Source: Irineochytrium annulatum (taxonomy: Eukaryota > Chytridiomycota > Chytridiomycetes > Chytridiales > Chytridiaceae). From it: a stretch of 12,202 bases of DNA. The stretch spans positions 1-12,202 of the forward strand of contig JADGJL010000904.1 in NCBI GenBank assembly GCA_027600665.1, in the 5' to 3' direction. The notes under the pieces are model-generated. The model was given only the letters and a program-made list of their open reading frames with translations, was not told the DNA's origin and ran no database searches. This document shows positions 1 through 11,024 of the stretch, in pieces. The position numbers and the translations under genes were made by a program. The stretch's first letter is position 1, and every line of letters begins with the position of its first letter.

Positions 1-14
1 CCCTACCCCAGAGT

Positions 15-38
15 CTAACCGGGCCCGGTCGTTGCTAG
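15..38 (+). other. Probable intron 3' end (branch point plus acceptor)
   Basis: CTAAC at 15-19 matches a fungal branch-point consensus and is followed 17 bases later by TAG (36-38). The ATG at 40 lies one base beyond. Branch-like A/T motifs a short way upstream of AG also occur in other introns of this window. If used, the exon starts at 39, and the PH-like protein has one or more upstream exons and possibly an earlier start outside the window. The alternative is a plain 5' leader with ATG 40 as the true start. Confidence 0.45.
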
Positions 39-39
39 G

Positions 40-1860
40 ATGGACGGAACGGCCTCTGAGGACGGGCCGCTGACGGTGCTTGGCGCTGGTCGCGGACGCT
101 ATGGGGCCGGCGGTGCTGTACCCACAGCCCTGCCTATCGCGCCCAAAAGCGCCGCCTCCCCTCCCAACCCCACCTTCTTCTTCGCCCCGTCTCGGCGGAG
201 ACCCAGCGCCTCCTCTTTAAACCTCAGCGGAAATGCGGACGGCGACGACGTTCTTTTATCGCCCTCGGTCAGCCCGTCGACCGCTTCTTCCTCCAACACG
301 TCACTGGAGAGTTTAGCGCGGCGGGACAGAGAGGCAGAGTCCGACGACATGGTCCTCACTGCCGGTGGAATGGCCTCCATCCTCGTCCCCAGCCGAACCA
401 CGAGCTCCAACTCAACCAACTCCATCTCCTCCGCCGCCTCAGCATCCGTGGGCTCACTCTCAAGGCTGGACCGCTTGGCGGCGACACCGGAGGACCCAGC
501 CGTGCCACGCTCGATTCTGCGCGCGCGGTCCTTCTCCCAGCCCGACGTCTTCCACAACAAGCTGACACCGCCTCCGCGTCACTGCAATCCCGCGCTCTCC
601 GCCTCCTTGACCTCATCCGAATTCCCCGTCCGCGCCCCCTCTTCCTCCTCGCGACCCCGTCCGACGTACGAGGGTCTCCTGGCAAACCCTTCCACACGAC
701 AAGGTGTCATGGACAAGCTCTCGGCCGCCTCCCGAAAGTACTCCACACCGCTTTCCCCAAACGCCGTCGTTCCACCAAACGCGACCCAAATCACCTGGCG
801 CAGGCGCCTGGTCGTCTTCGCCTCATCCGGCATCCACGTCTTCCCCGCGCCCTCATCCACCACATCCAACCCATCTCACGCGCCGCGTGGCGCCCCGATG
901 CCAACCGACCGCCCGCTTCAGTCTCTCGTCCTCGGTTCCGGCGCCTCGGTCCGCCTGGGACCCGAGGAGGGCATGATGATGGTCAACGTCGCGCAAACGG
1001 GCGACGAATGGGTCCTGCGATGCCCCGGCGGCAGGGCGGACGCCGAGCGATGGGCGCAGGTCGTGAGGGGCTTTATTATTGAGAACAAGAGCGCGCACGC
1101 CAGGGAGGTCATTAAGCGCGTCAATGCCGCTTCGTCCGCATTAAGCACTACATCGCCACCGATGCCGACGGCCCCTGTGCGGGTCACCAGATCCCCCTCG
1201 CAAGACCCGCGATGGGACTCTGACGGCAACGCTTCGTCCCCTTCGCCGGACGCTGACCCGTCGACGACCCCTCGCCTGCGTCGATCTCGCTCGCGGTCGG
1301 ACCTGTCGCGATCGCCCGCACCACTTCCCCCGACGCCGCAACAGGACCTGTCCTCACCTACGCTCGGCTCCAACCCCAGACCTAGGGGCAACCTCTTGGG
1401 CCGCTCGCTGCGCCTCCTCCTACGCTCCAAGTCGACCGAGGCCATTGACGTCGACGCCGGCGTATTCCGATCCCCACGCTCGCCGACGCCAGTCGACTCT
1501 TACGGCCGGCCGCTCTCTCCCACCTCCTCCTCTTCCGCCGCCGCCGCCACGACGGCCGCAACACCGGTCGGGTCCCCCACCACTGGCGCGCTCCGTCGGT
1601 CGCGATCGACGGACGGGCTGGCGTCCCCGCCGATGTCGCCGAGGGGGACGACGTTGCTCGGGGCCGATGGCACGGCGCTCGAGGCCATCGGCGTGGGTGC
1701 AGGGCTCAGGGTGGGAAATATCGCGCGGAAGAGGTCCAAGGATGAGGACCTGGCTGTGGCGGTGGGTGGGATGCAGGGTGAGAGGGCGCTGACGACGAAG
1801 AAGTCGAGGGATGGGGAGGGGGGCGGCTTAAAGGGGATGCTACAGTACTTTAAAAGCTGA
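40..1860 (+). CDS. Ser/Pro-rich protein with divergent PH-like domain (5' end uncertain)
   Basis: A single open frame of 606 residues, from the ATG at 40 to a TGA at 1858-1860. Residues 1-208 are low-complexity Ser/Pro/Ala. About 209-348 reads as a pleckstrin-homology-like fold: it opens with YEGLLAN, has a basic strand WRRRLVVF (253-260), then GIHVFP, and closes with an amphipathic helix carrying the typical late tryptophan (DAERWAQVV, W338). The rest is disordered, with basic-Ser motifs (RRSRSRSD at 414-421, LRSKSTE at 461-467, LRRSRSTD at 518-525) and a short tail ending LQYFKS. PH-like domains usually bind phosphoinositides or proteins at membranes, but nothing here fixes a ligand. Strong codon bias and length make it a real gene. 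The ATG at 40 may be internal: an in-frame TAA sits at 16-18, but the bases just before 39 look like an intron end. It converges on MCM3. No family name is assigned. Confidence 0.72.
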   Translation: MDGTASEDGPLTVLGAGRGRYGAGGAVPTALPIAPKSAASPPNPTFFFAPSRRRPSASSLNLSGNADGDDVLLSPSVSPSTASSSNTSLESLARRDREAESDDMVLTAGGMASILVPSRTTSSNSTNSISSAASASVGSLSRLDRLAATPEDPAVPRSILRARSFSQPDVFHNKLTPPPRHCNPALSASLTSSEFPVRAPSSSSRPRPTYEGLLANPSTRQGVMDKLSAASRKYSTPLSPNAVVPPNATQITWRRRLVVFASSGIHVFPAPSSTTSNPSHAPRGAPMPTDRPLQSLVLGSGASVRLGPEEGMMMVNVAQTGDEWVLRCPGGRADAERWAQVVRGFIIENKSAHAREVIKRVNAASSALSTTSPPMPTAPVRVTRSPSQDPRWDSDGNASSPSPDADPSTTPRLRRSRSRSDLSRSPAPLPPTPQQDLSSPTLGSNPRPRGNLLGRSLRLLLRSKSTEAIDVDAGVFRSPRSPTPVDSYGRPLSPTSSSSAAAATTAATPVGSPTTGALRRSRSTDGLASPPMSPRGTTLLGADGTALEAIGVGAGLRVGNIARKRSKDEDLAVAVGGMQGERALTTKKSRDGEGGGLKGMLQYFKS

Positions 1861-2564
1861 GAGGGCTGCTAAGTGGAGAGAGGGTCAGGCTGGATGTTCC
1901 TCATCCATCAGAGTGCATTCGCGGTGCTGTAAACCACTGGCGTTAGGGTTCGTTGCCTGTTGACTTCCTCATGCTCATTATTTTATGGACGGATTGCATA
2001 ATCCTTAAAGTCCTTCTTTGTTCATTTCCTCCGCCGTTCGTTTTTCTAATTATGGAGAACTTGCTCTTGGCATCCTGCTAATGTAGTTGTGCCTTTAGAA
2101 ACCCGTCTCATACCAGACCACCGTTTCTGTTCCTTTCCCTTGCTCTTCTTTTCCTTGTCTGTCTAATTATGCCGTCTGCTTAATTTAAATTTTTCATATG
2201 GTGGAAGTACACGATTACTCGTTGTCCCTGTTGTTTTGAATAGACCATCGGCCAGGCTCTCGCACGCTGCAGAGGACCCGCAGCATGCCTCATCGATTGC
2301 AAGCGAACGATCTTGCCATCAAAGCAAGGTAGTCGCCATGCAACGGCTCCACTTAGAAGCCTATTGCTTGTTGTGTCACTTAAACATGTCGTTGCTTGTG
2401 GGTGAATTGCAAAGAGCTTCTGCAGAAAGTAAGAGCAAACTTACAGCTCTCTCTCGTTAGCGGAGCTTCCTCCGTTTCAAGCATTTAAAATTACTGAGTT
2501 TATTAAATAGTTGATGAACAATGAAGTAGTTGAGAATTGAACTGATGTGGGTTTACGAAAGCAA
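1861..2564. other. Convergent 3' intergenic spacer
   Basis: About 700 bases between the stop of the PH-like gene (+) and the stop of MCM3 (-). It is more AT-rich than the flanking genes and has a pyrimidine-rich run around 2128-2165. It must hold the two 3' UTRs. A 74-codon frame at 2236-2460 (+) has no recognisable domain and no support. I see no tRNA, repeat or mobile element. Confidence 0.7.
2499..2504 (-). terminator. Canonical poly(A) signal for MCM3
   Basis: AATAAA reads on the minus strand here, about 60 bases downstream of the MCM3 stop codon (2565-2567). This is a reasonable distance for 3' end formation of a short 3' UTR. Confidence 0.55.
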
Positions 2565-5771
<3,207 letters not shown>

Positions 5772-6083
5772 GATGGCGCGTCAAGATGAGTTTCGCACGG
5801 GGATGTCCGACATGTTTTTTGACAACTGCTCCCTTCCGTCCGCTCATTCGCCCATCTGAACATCCTTCAACCAATCCTGACCGAGTTAGCATCATGCGTC
5901 GATCCCTCCAGTCGTCGATTCCCTTGACGATTGCCGTTCCTCAATCTCGCTGTCGTTGTCACCACATCCTGAGCCATCAAGTCTTCGACAGCGGTAGCCA
6001 TCCTTTTCGCAACCGGTGTCGCTTTCAGAATCAACCGCCTGCCAGCAGCCGGCACCGCCGCCCTGGCTTCCCTCACCTCCAAG
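5772..6083. promoter_or_regulatory. Shared divergent promoter of MCM3 and the LRRC51-like gene
   Basis: Only 312 bases separate the two divergent start codons, so both transcripts must start here. A CCAAT box lies at 5871-5875 (plus orientation), 100 bases from the MCM3 ATG and about 210 from the LRRC51 ATG. There is no clear TATA box. A near-match to the cell-cycle MluI/MBF core (ACGCG, minus strand, 5777-5781) lies just upstream of the MCM3 ATG and is weak evidence. Small frames on both strands across this stretch have no domain support. Confidence 0.6.
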
Positions 6084-6717
6084 ATGACGGTAGTGGACTA
6101 CTCGTTTAAAGGTGCGTGAACGTCTGGCCCCATTTTGCCTTCGAGTCTTCGATTGACGACACGAGCAGACCTGGGAAATGACGAGGCGGAAATTCAGCGG
6201 ACAACGACGCGAGGAGGGAGTGGCGTGACCGCGATACGTGTCCCGAACAACCGCATCAGCTCCCTTGACCATATCCCTGCGATGGCGATGAAGTTGGGTG
6301 GGAGCTGCGAAAGCATTGCGTGGATTGACCTCTCCTTCAATTGCGTAAAGGGCATTGGTGATGTGAGTAACTCATCTTATTTGCCTTCACAACTCCAGCC
6401 ATATCGTTAATCATCTTACGTTATCAATACAAAAGGCTTTGACCTCTTTTCCGAATCTGACGACGCTCTATCTTCACGCCAACTATATTTCCCTGATCTC
6501 TGACGTGGAGAAGCTTGCATCCCTTCGGAAGCTTCGGACGCTTACCCTTCATGGGAATCCCGTCGAGAACGTCAAGGGGTACAGGCAGCACGTGATCGGT
6601 GGGATTCCGACGCTGAAGCATTTGGACTTTTGCGCAATCACGAAGCAAGACCGGTTAACATCTCGCATGGTGAACTCCTTCAGCGCGAAGAAGAGGACCG
6701 TGAGGCCCACCGAGTGA
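6084..6717 (+). CDS. LRRC51: LRRC51-type leucine-rich-repeat protein
   Basis: Three exons, 6084-6111, 6169-6362 and 6436-6717, joined by introns of 57 nt (GTGCGT...GCAG) and 73 nt (GTGAGT...AAAAG), give 167 residues. The N-terminal VDYSFK matches the DYSF signature of animal LRRC51. Four LRR-type segments follow: about 31-42 (RVPNNRISSL), 58-72 (WIDLSFNCV), 81-95 (LYLHANYISLI) and 106-120 (LRTLTLHGNP). The cap has KGYRQHV and ITKQDR, again as in LRRC51. The animal protein is about 190 residues. It acts as a small LRR scaffold; its orthologues are, to my knowledge, associated with cilia and flagella, which would fit a zoospore-forming organism. The ATG is the only one in frame after a TGA at 5970-5972, and it has A at -3. 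The frame may be extended by splicing from 6700 to 6877. Confidence 0.86.
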
Positions 6718-6807
6718 AACTGTACGGCTGGATTGAAGTACATTGTCGGGGAGTTTGTAAAGTACAATTGGTCAAGTTACATACTGACCAAGTGAACGCG
6801 TGGTAGT

Positions 6808-6813
6808 AATAAA
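6808..6813 (+). terminator. Poly(A) signal, short LRRC51 form
   Basis: AATAAA on the plus strand, about 90 bases after the TGA at 6715-6717. It would end a transcript coding the 167-residue form. Confidence 0.45.
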
Positions 6814-6876
6814 GCGACTGCTTGTGGCATCGGTGGCACAGTGAACAAAGTCAAAGTTACGAGAAGTCGAGCTTAG

Positions 6877-7053
6877 ATCAACTTGGAAAGGGCCACCATC
6901 CGCGCCGATCTGGCAGAGGCCGTGTCCCAGCAGCGGATTGAGACTCGCCGCATTGTGCGGAGGGAGAAGTTGCTGCGTAGTACTGGCCAGCGGACGAATA
7001 ACCTTGTGCAAGGATTTTCTTCGCCACCAAAAATTAAGAAGCAAGAAGGCTAA
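6877..7053 (+). CDS. Candidate alternative terminal exon of the LRRC51-like gene
   Basis: An open frame of 58 codons plus a TAA at 7051-7053, preceded immediately by an in-frame TAG (6874-6876) that reads as the AG of an intron (GCTTAG). A GTGAGG donor at 6700 in the last LRRC51 exon would join it in phase 0, replacing VRPTE-stop with a basic, helix-prone tail that starts INLERATIRADLAEA. The total would be 220 residues, and the intron 177 nt, longer than the others here. Codon third positions are GC-rich, unlike the flanking spacer. No ATG lies between 6718 and 6876, so it is unlikely to be a separate gene. AATAAA overlaps its stop. It could be chance. Confidence 0.4.
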   Translation: MNLERATIRADLAEAVSQQRIETRRIVRREKLLRSTGQRTNNLVQGFSSPPKIKKQEG

Positions 7054-7057
7054 TAAA
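7052..7057 (+). terminator. Poly(A) signal, long LRRC51 form
   Basis: AATAAA begins inside the TAA stop of the candidate terminal exon. It sits in an AT-rich stretch and would suit a longer plus-strand transcript. Confidence 0.4.
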
Positions 7058-7115
7058 ATTAATCCAATTGCGAAATTATATTAATAGAAACAAGTGGTAT
7101 TTTATAACTACAAAT

Positions 7116-10100
7116 TTACTGTTCATTCTCGTCGTCAGCAATCAGACTCATCAATGAGTGCACGCTCATAATCTCGTCCTCCTCCTCAACTTGATCTCTT
7201 TGGAGTCGCTCCAAGTACTGCTCCCTCGCCAGCGCCAGGCTGACCATCTTCGGCACGTCCGAGAAAGCCCCTCGAATAATCTCCTTCAACCCGTGAATGA
7301 CATAGTGGAACGTCAGGATGAACGTCAGCCGTATAGCCATCCTAGACCCCTCGTCCGGCGCCGACGCCAAGTACATCCTGTCGAACGCCGGGCTCGTGAA
7401 CGAGATGATGACCGAGTTCGTCAACACCGACAGCGTGGCAATAAACGTCAGGATCTGCTCCCAGACCCCGATGTCCTGCGCCCGCGTCGGCACAGGCCTC
7501 TGGTACACCATCAGCGTCTTCGAGGCGTCCGCCCGTATCTCGTACACGTTGTTCACGAGCGCAAAGCACGGCGCCAGCGGGAAGCTGCAGATGAACATGG
7601 CGAGGAAGCCGAATTGGATGACCTTTTGGGAGAACTCGTCCCGGATGCCAGGGTGGGACAGAAGCTTCGAGTCGCGGTAGTACTGCGGCAGGCGCGTGTG
7701 CGGGTTATTTTCGTCCATAGCCATGACGTACTCGTCCGCGCTCATGGCCGTCAGGGAGATGACGGAAAAGGGTTGGAGGGTCGCACCTTTCAGTGTAGGG
7801 GATGACGACGACATCATGCTGGCGCCGCTTACGTAATCGTACGCGTCGCTTCGTGTGTCATCGGCCGTTAAAGCGACCTTGGTTTGGGCGCGGTCGTCTT
7901 CACTCGCCGAGGCGATGATTCCTTTCTTCTCTCCCGCTTCTTCGTCCGTAGGAGAAATGATTTTCAGCCGCTGCTTTCGGAGCTGATCTCGGCGCATGCG
8001 AAGCCTCATTTGTGCTGACATAGTTGCCCAACGTGCAATCAGCCACGGTACTGTAAGCTCCTGGAATCTTTCGATGACTGAAACGTTTGAAGTTAACACA
8101 TAGTTGTTATTTCCAGGGATAGAACGTACATTGGCCGCCTATGAAAACCACAAAAAGGTTGATCATAATGCCGCTTGCGCATGTATCAGAACCTGATGCA
8201 CCCGTCGGGGCAGATATAGGACAAGTGTCCTCCAGCGTCGACACTCCAAACAGGTTCTTGTTTATCAGATTCGGTTTGACGAACGAGTAGTAGATAAGCT
8301 GAGAGTAGCTGTTCGCGAAGTCGAAAAAAAACGACTTCAGAATAAGTGCGTCCTCAAACGCTGATCTATGCAAGAATTGTATTTGTTATTAAAATGAACT
8401 AATTAAGAAAGAATCCGAGATTTCTTACTCGGTACGGTAATTTTCCCACTCATTCAGCTGCCGCACCACTTTAAAGAACGGTATCTTCATCAGGAAGATA
8501 GATATCAAGCCAAGCATTGACGTGATGGTTGAGACGGCAATGTTGTTCCGTATCTTCGGCGATAAATAGGCCCCGAGTGACACCTGACCCGCAATGCTGA
8601 TCGCGATCGCCCCGAGCCACATGAACATCACCCCGACAGACGCTAGCTGTCGCAGCAGGCGCTTGCCACTCGAAAAGTACAGCTCCTGCTTCCCCGTCAC
8701 CGGACTTTTCCGCACCGCCGTGCTCTTAAACTGCGGTCTCTTGGATTCCTCCTTCTCGAAGTCCATCGTGCTCCACCTCCACGCCCAAAATGTCGACTGC
8801 CTCCTCCACACGTACGGCAACAAGACCGCCCACAACGACGTAATTGCCCCGAACACCGGCGTCATCTCGTTGTCAAAGATGACGGTCCAGTCGAACGCGT
8901 CCTCTACGGCATATTTCGTCAGCCCGTATAGCGTCACGATAAGGCCAAACAAGCACGCGATCACGAGCCACTTGTTGTAAAAGCCGAAGAATGCGAAGTA
9001 GAAGGCCACCTTCTCGCCGCAGTAGGACGAGATCTCCTCCATCGGTTGCGCGCGGAAATACTTGGACACCCATTCCTTTATCAGAAACGAGCGCCTGGAG
9101 AGGGAGGCGGGGAGGAATGGGTCTCTAGTCGCGAGCGGCACGGTGTCGTCGTGATCGTGGAAGAGCGCAGTGTAGATGCCTTCGTTCAGCAAATACGGGA
9201 TCCCTTCCTTGCGATCTGATTTACCTGTTAGCGTTTTGATCGTGATTTCGACACCGGTGATCATGTGGTGCGCCTACAAACTTTTAGCGCAAGAACATTA
9301 GAATACGAGCAAGACCATTAAAGAGCGATAGCTGTCCCGGAAGAAGTTCATTTGGATATCCCTAGGCAGATTCTTCTCCACGTCGCCTCCTACGAAGGTG
9401 TGCAGCTTTTTTTTTTGGAACGGGGAACACGGCTGGGCCTGACGACTCGACATGACAGCAGTAGGGTATATCAGCTTATCTCGAATCGAAGCCCAGGCCT
9501 TAAATCTGTCCGCTAACGTGGTCAACGATCCCCCGATCTCGGTCGCTCTCGCGGCGTAGTCTTCGTTTGTACTCTGCGGCATCCGCAGCTTCAACACCTG
9601 TGCCTCCGTACACAGGACGTGAAACGGGACGACCACCTTTACAAAGTAGTCCTTCGGATCCTCGACCGACTGCTCCCGCTCGATGATTACGCCCCGCATT
9701 AACAGCTTCTTCTCGAAAGTCTTCCTGTTGAGCTCCGGCCTCGGGTCCGCGGACGATCGAAACTTCAGAATGTAATCGTACCGGTCGACACCGTAGTGTA
9801 ACTTTACGATCGCGTCGACCTGGTTCATGTGCGGCCCCGCGAAGTTGTCCCACGCCTGCTCCTTTGTCTTCCCCTTATGCTTCATCTTCCATCTCGCCAC
9901 CCTGTCGAACAGCAGCACATCCACGGGCCGGTACAGGCACACGGTCCTCCTTCCCTTCGTTCTCGTCGTCACGCCGTCCTTGTCGTACGGCGGGCCCATC
10001 CACCCGTCATTATTACTCGCGGGCTTCCCCAGCGATTCCCTTGCCCCGAGGCTCAGCATCGACTCCACGTGGGACGAGAACGATATCGCCCCGTTGGCTT

Positions 10101-10527
10101 CCCCACCAACCGTCCGGTGCCGCATTAGCGCCGGCGACGCATCCGTGGCCGTCGTCCCATACACGCTCAAACTTTCACGTTTGGGCGAGGTCCGTGACGC
10201 CTCGGACGCCCTCTCGCTATTCGGGTTATCAGGCCGACTCGGTGTTGTCTTACTGCGTCTGAGCGGCGGCAGCGAGGCCAGTGGCGCGGGGTCCTCGTCC
10301 TCATCGACGTAATCCTCGATTGGCTCGGGTGTCGTCACCGGTACATGGTCGAGCCTCGATGCCCGGTTGCCGGTTGGAGATGAGTTGCTTCGGCGCAGGC
10401 CGGCGTCGGGTTTGTATTTGGGCACCTCTACGACAGCGGGCAGGTTGTCATCGCTCGAGTGAATCCGTATGCGGTGCTCGGGGTGTTCGATTGGGGGCAG
10501 CTGGCGCCCGGATGCTCTCTCCTCCAT
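7116..10527 (-). CDS. Anoctamin / TMEM16 family channel or lipid scramblase
   Basis: TMEM16 proteins are dimeric membrane proteins, either calcium-gated chloride channels or phospholipid scramblases. Exons 9316-10527, 8429-9273, 8130-8365 and 7116-8077, with introns of 42 (or 33), 63 and 52 nt, give about 1084 residues. Residues 1-200 are disordered and Ser/Pro/acidic-rich; 247-400 is the anoctamin dimerisation domain; then a LLNEGIYTALF block and ten predicted helices: TM1 494-524, TM2 543-563, TM3 614-641, TM4 650-674, TM5 692-715, TM6 about 751-776, TM7-8 917-952, TM9 and TM10 after that. Family hallmarks include NEWENYRTE, IQFGF, FPLAP, NNVYEIRADA and QDIGVW. The TM5-TM6 loop carries two cysteines (C734, C748). 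The calcium-site positions read E771, E912, Q915, E944 and D948. The chosen ATG is the first in a frame that stays open, without another ATG, up to about 10700. Confidence 0.95.
9274..9315 (-). other. Shortest anoctamin intron, donor ambiguous
   Basis: The acceptor TAG ends at 9274. The donor can be GTCTTG at 9315 (42 nt) or GTATTC at 9306 (33 nt); both are phase 0 and differ by three residues (VLL). The 42-nt form gives SLMAHHMI, which lines up better with the VHHIL-type motif of anoctamins. The 33-nt form has the more usual donor but would be exceptionally short. Confidence 0.7.
9407..9416 (-). repeat. A10 homopolymer inside the anoctamin coding region
   Basis: Ten consecutive T on the plus strand encode the QKKK of PFQKKKLHTF (residues 369-376). 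The frame is intact as given, with dimerisation-domain sequence on both sides. Confidence 0.9.
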
Positions 10528-10626
10528 CGGCGGGCCAGTGTCAAAATTCCGTTCATCAACGCGCCCTACTAAAATGTAGAGCAGGCTGCAGTGGGCTTAA
10601 AGCTGTAACTCTCGGTTGTCGTCGGC

Positions 10627-10651
10627 CCACGATCTGCGATGCAGATCGTGG
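10627..10651. repeat. Perfect 11-bp inverted repeat, 3-nt loop
   Basis: CCACGATCTGC, loop GAT, then GCAGATCGTGG. It lies about 100 bases upstream of the anoctamin ATG, so it probably falls in that gene's promoter or 5' leader, where the RNA could fold into a stable hairpin. It could equally be a dimeric protein-binding site. Confidence 0.85.
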
Positions 10652-10663
10652 ATAAAATAACAG
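10652..10663 (+). repeat. 12-nt direct repeat, copy 1
   Basis: ATAAAATAACAG occurs here and again at 10920-10931, 268 bases apart in the same spacer. The first copy starts immediately after the 11-bp inverted repeat. Function unknown. Confidence 0.8.
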
Positions 10664-10919
10664 GAAAGCAAGTCGACGCGATGGTGAAGCTGCAAACAGT
10701 TCATTCTCCTTCCCTAACACATCCTCCTCTTGTCGGCCAGCTCGATCCTACAGTTGATATCACATCATTCTTCTCGTAGCTTCGGTTCGCGATCTGGTTT
10801 GACTTTTCGGATCGCGCTGATGGCGTTGTAAACGCATGTTCATTTTCCTGCAATTGTTCTTGTTATAGGCGTTTTAAGGCGCCTTGCACCACACCAAATA
10901 TTCGCGACGTCTTCGCGTA

Positions 10920-10931
10920 ATAAAATAACAG
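10920..10931 (+). repeat. 12-nt direct repeat, copy 2
   Basis: An exact second copy of ATAAAATAACAG. It follows the TTCGCG/GACGTC motif cluster at 10911-10927. Confidence 0.8.
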
Positions 10932-11007
10932 ACATCGTGTAGGGAGGGTTCAGAGAACGCATCGAGGATTAACTTGTACAATAAGCACCGCGTCCTTCCA
11001 TCCAACT

Positions 11008-11024
11008 TTGAGACGACGTCTCAA
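11008..11024. repeat. 7-bp inverted repeat, 3-nt spacer
   Basis: TTGAGAC, spacer GAC, GTCTCAA. This is a second small dyad in the divergent spacer, also with a 3-nt centre. It is plausible as a dimeric transcription-factor site, with no direct evidence. Confidence 0.7.

Larger units (their letters stand above)
6718..7115. other. Spacer between convergent LRRC51-like and anoctamin genes
   Basis: 398 bases between two stop codons. Apart from the candidate exon at 6877-7053 and two AATAAA signals on the plus strand, I see only AT-rich sequence, notably 7050-7115, which must hold the anoctamin 3' UTR. A 90-codon minus-strand frame at 6772-7044 lies antisense to the candidate exon and has no recognisable domain. 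Confidence 0.6.

Noticed and set aside
2236..2460. 74-codon plus-strand frame in the convergent spacer
   Set aside because: No ATG at its start, no domain, and AT-rich 3' flanking context; it reads as UTR.
5777..5781. MluI/MBF-like cell-cycle element at the MCM3 start
   Set aside because: Only the five-base core matches and it lies just upstream of the ATG; too weak to call, mentioned only in the promoter entry.
5867..6272. Minus-strand frames of 71 and 126 codons and a 107-codon plus frame (5786-6109) over the MCM3-LRRC51 promoter
   Set aside because: They overlap the promoter and the start of a well-supported gene and have no recognisable domain.
6772..7044. 90-codon minus-strand frame between LRRC51 and anoctamin
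   Set aside because: Looks like the antisense shadow of the GC-rich candidate exon at 6877-7053, with no domain.
7158..7805. 215-codon plus-strand frame opposite the last anoctamin exon
   Set aside because: Arg/His-rich antisense artefact of a GC-biased real exon.
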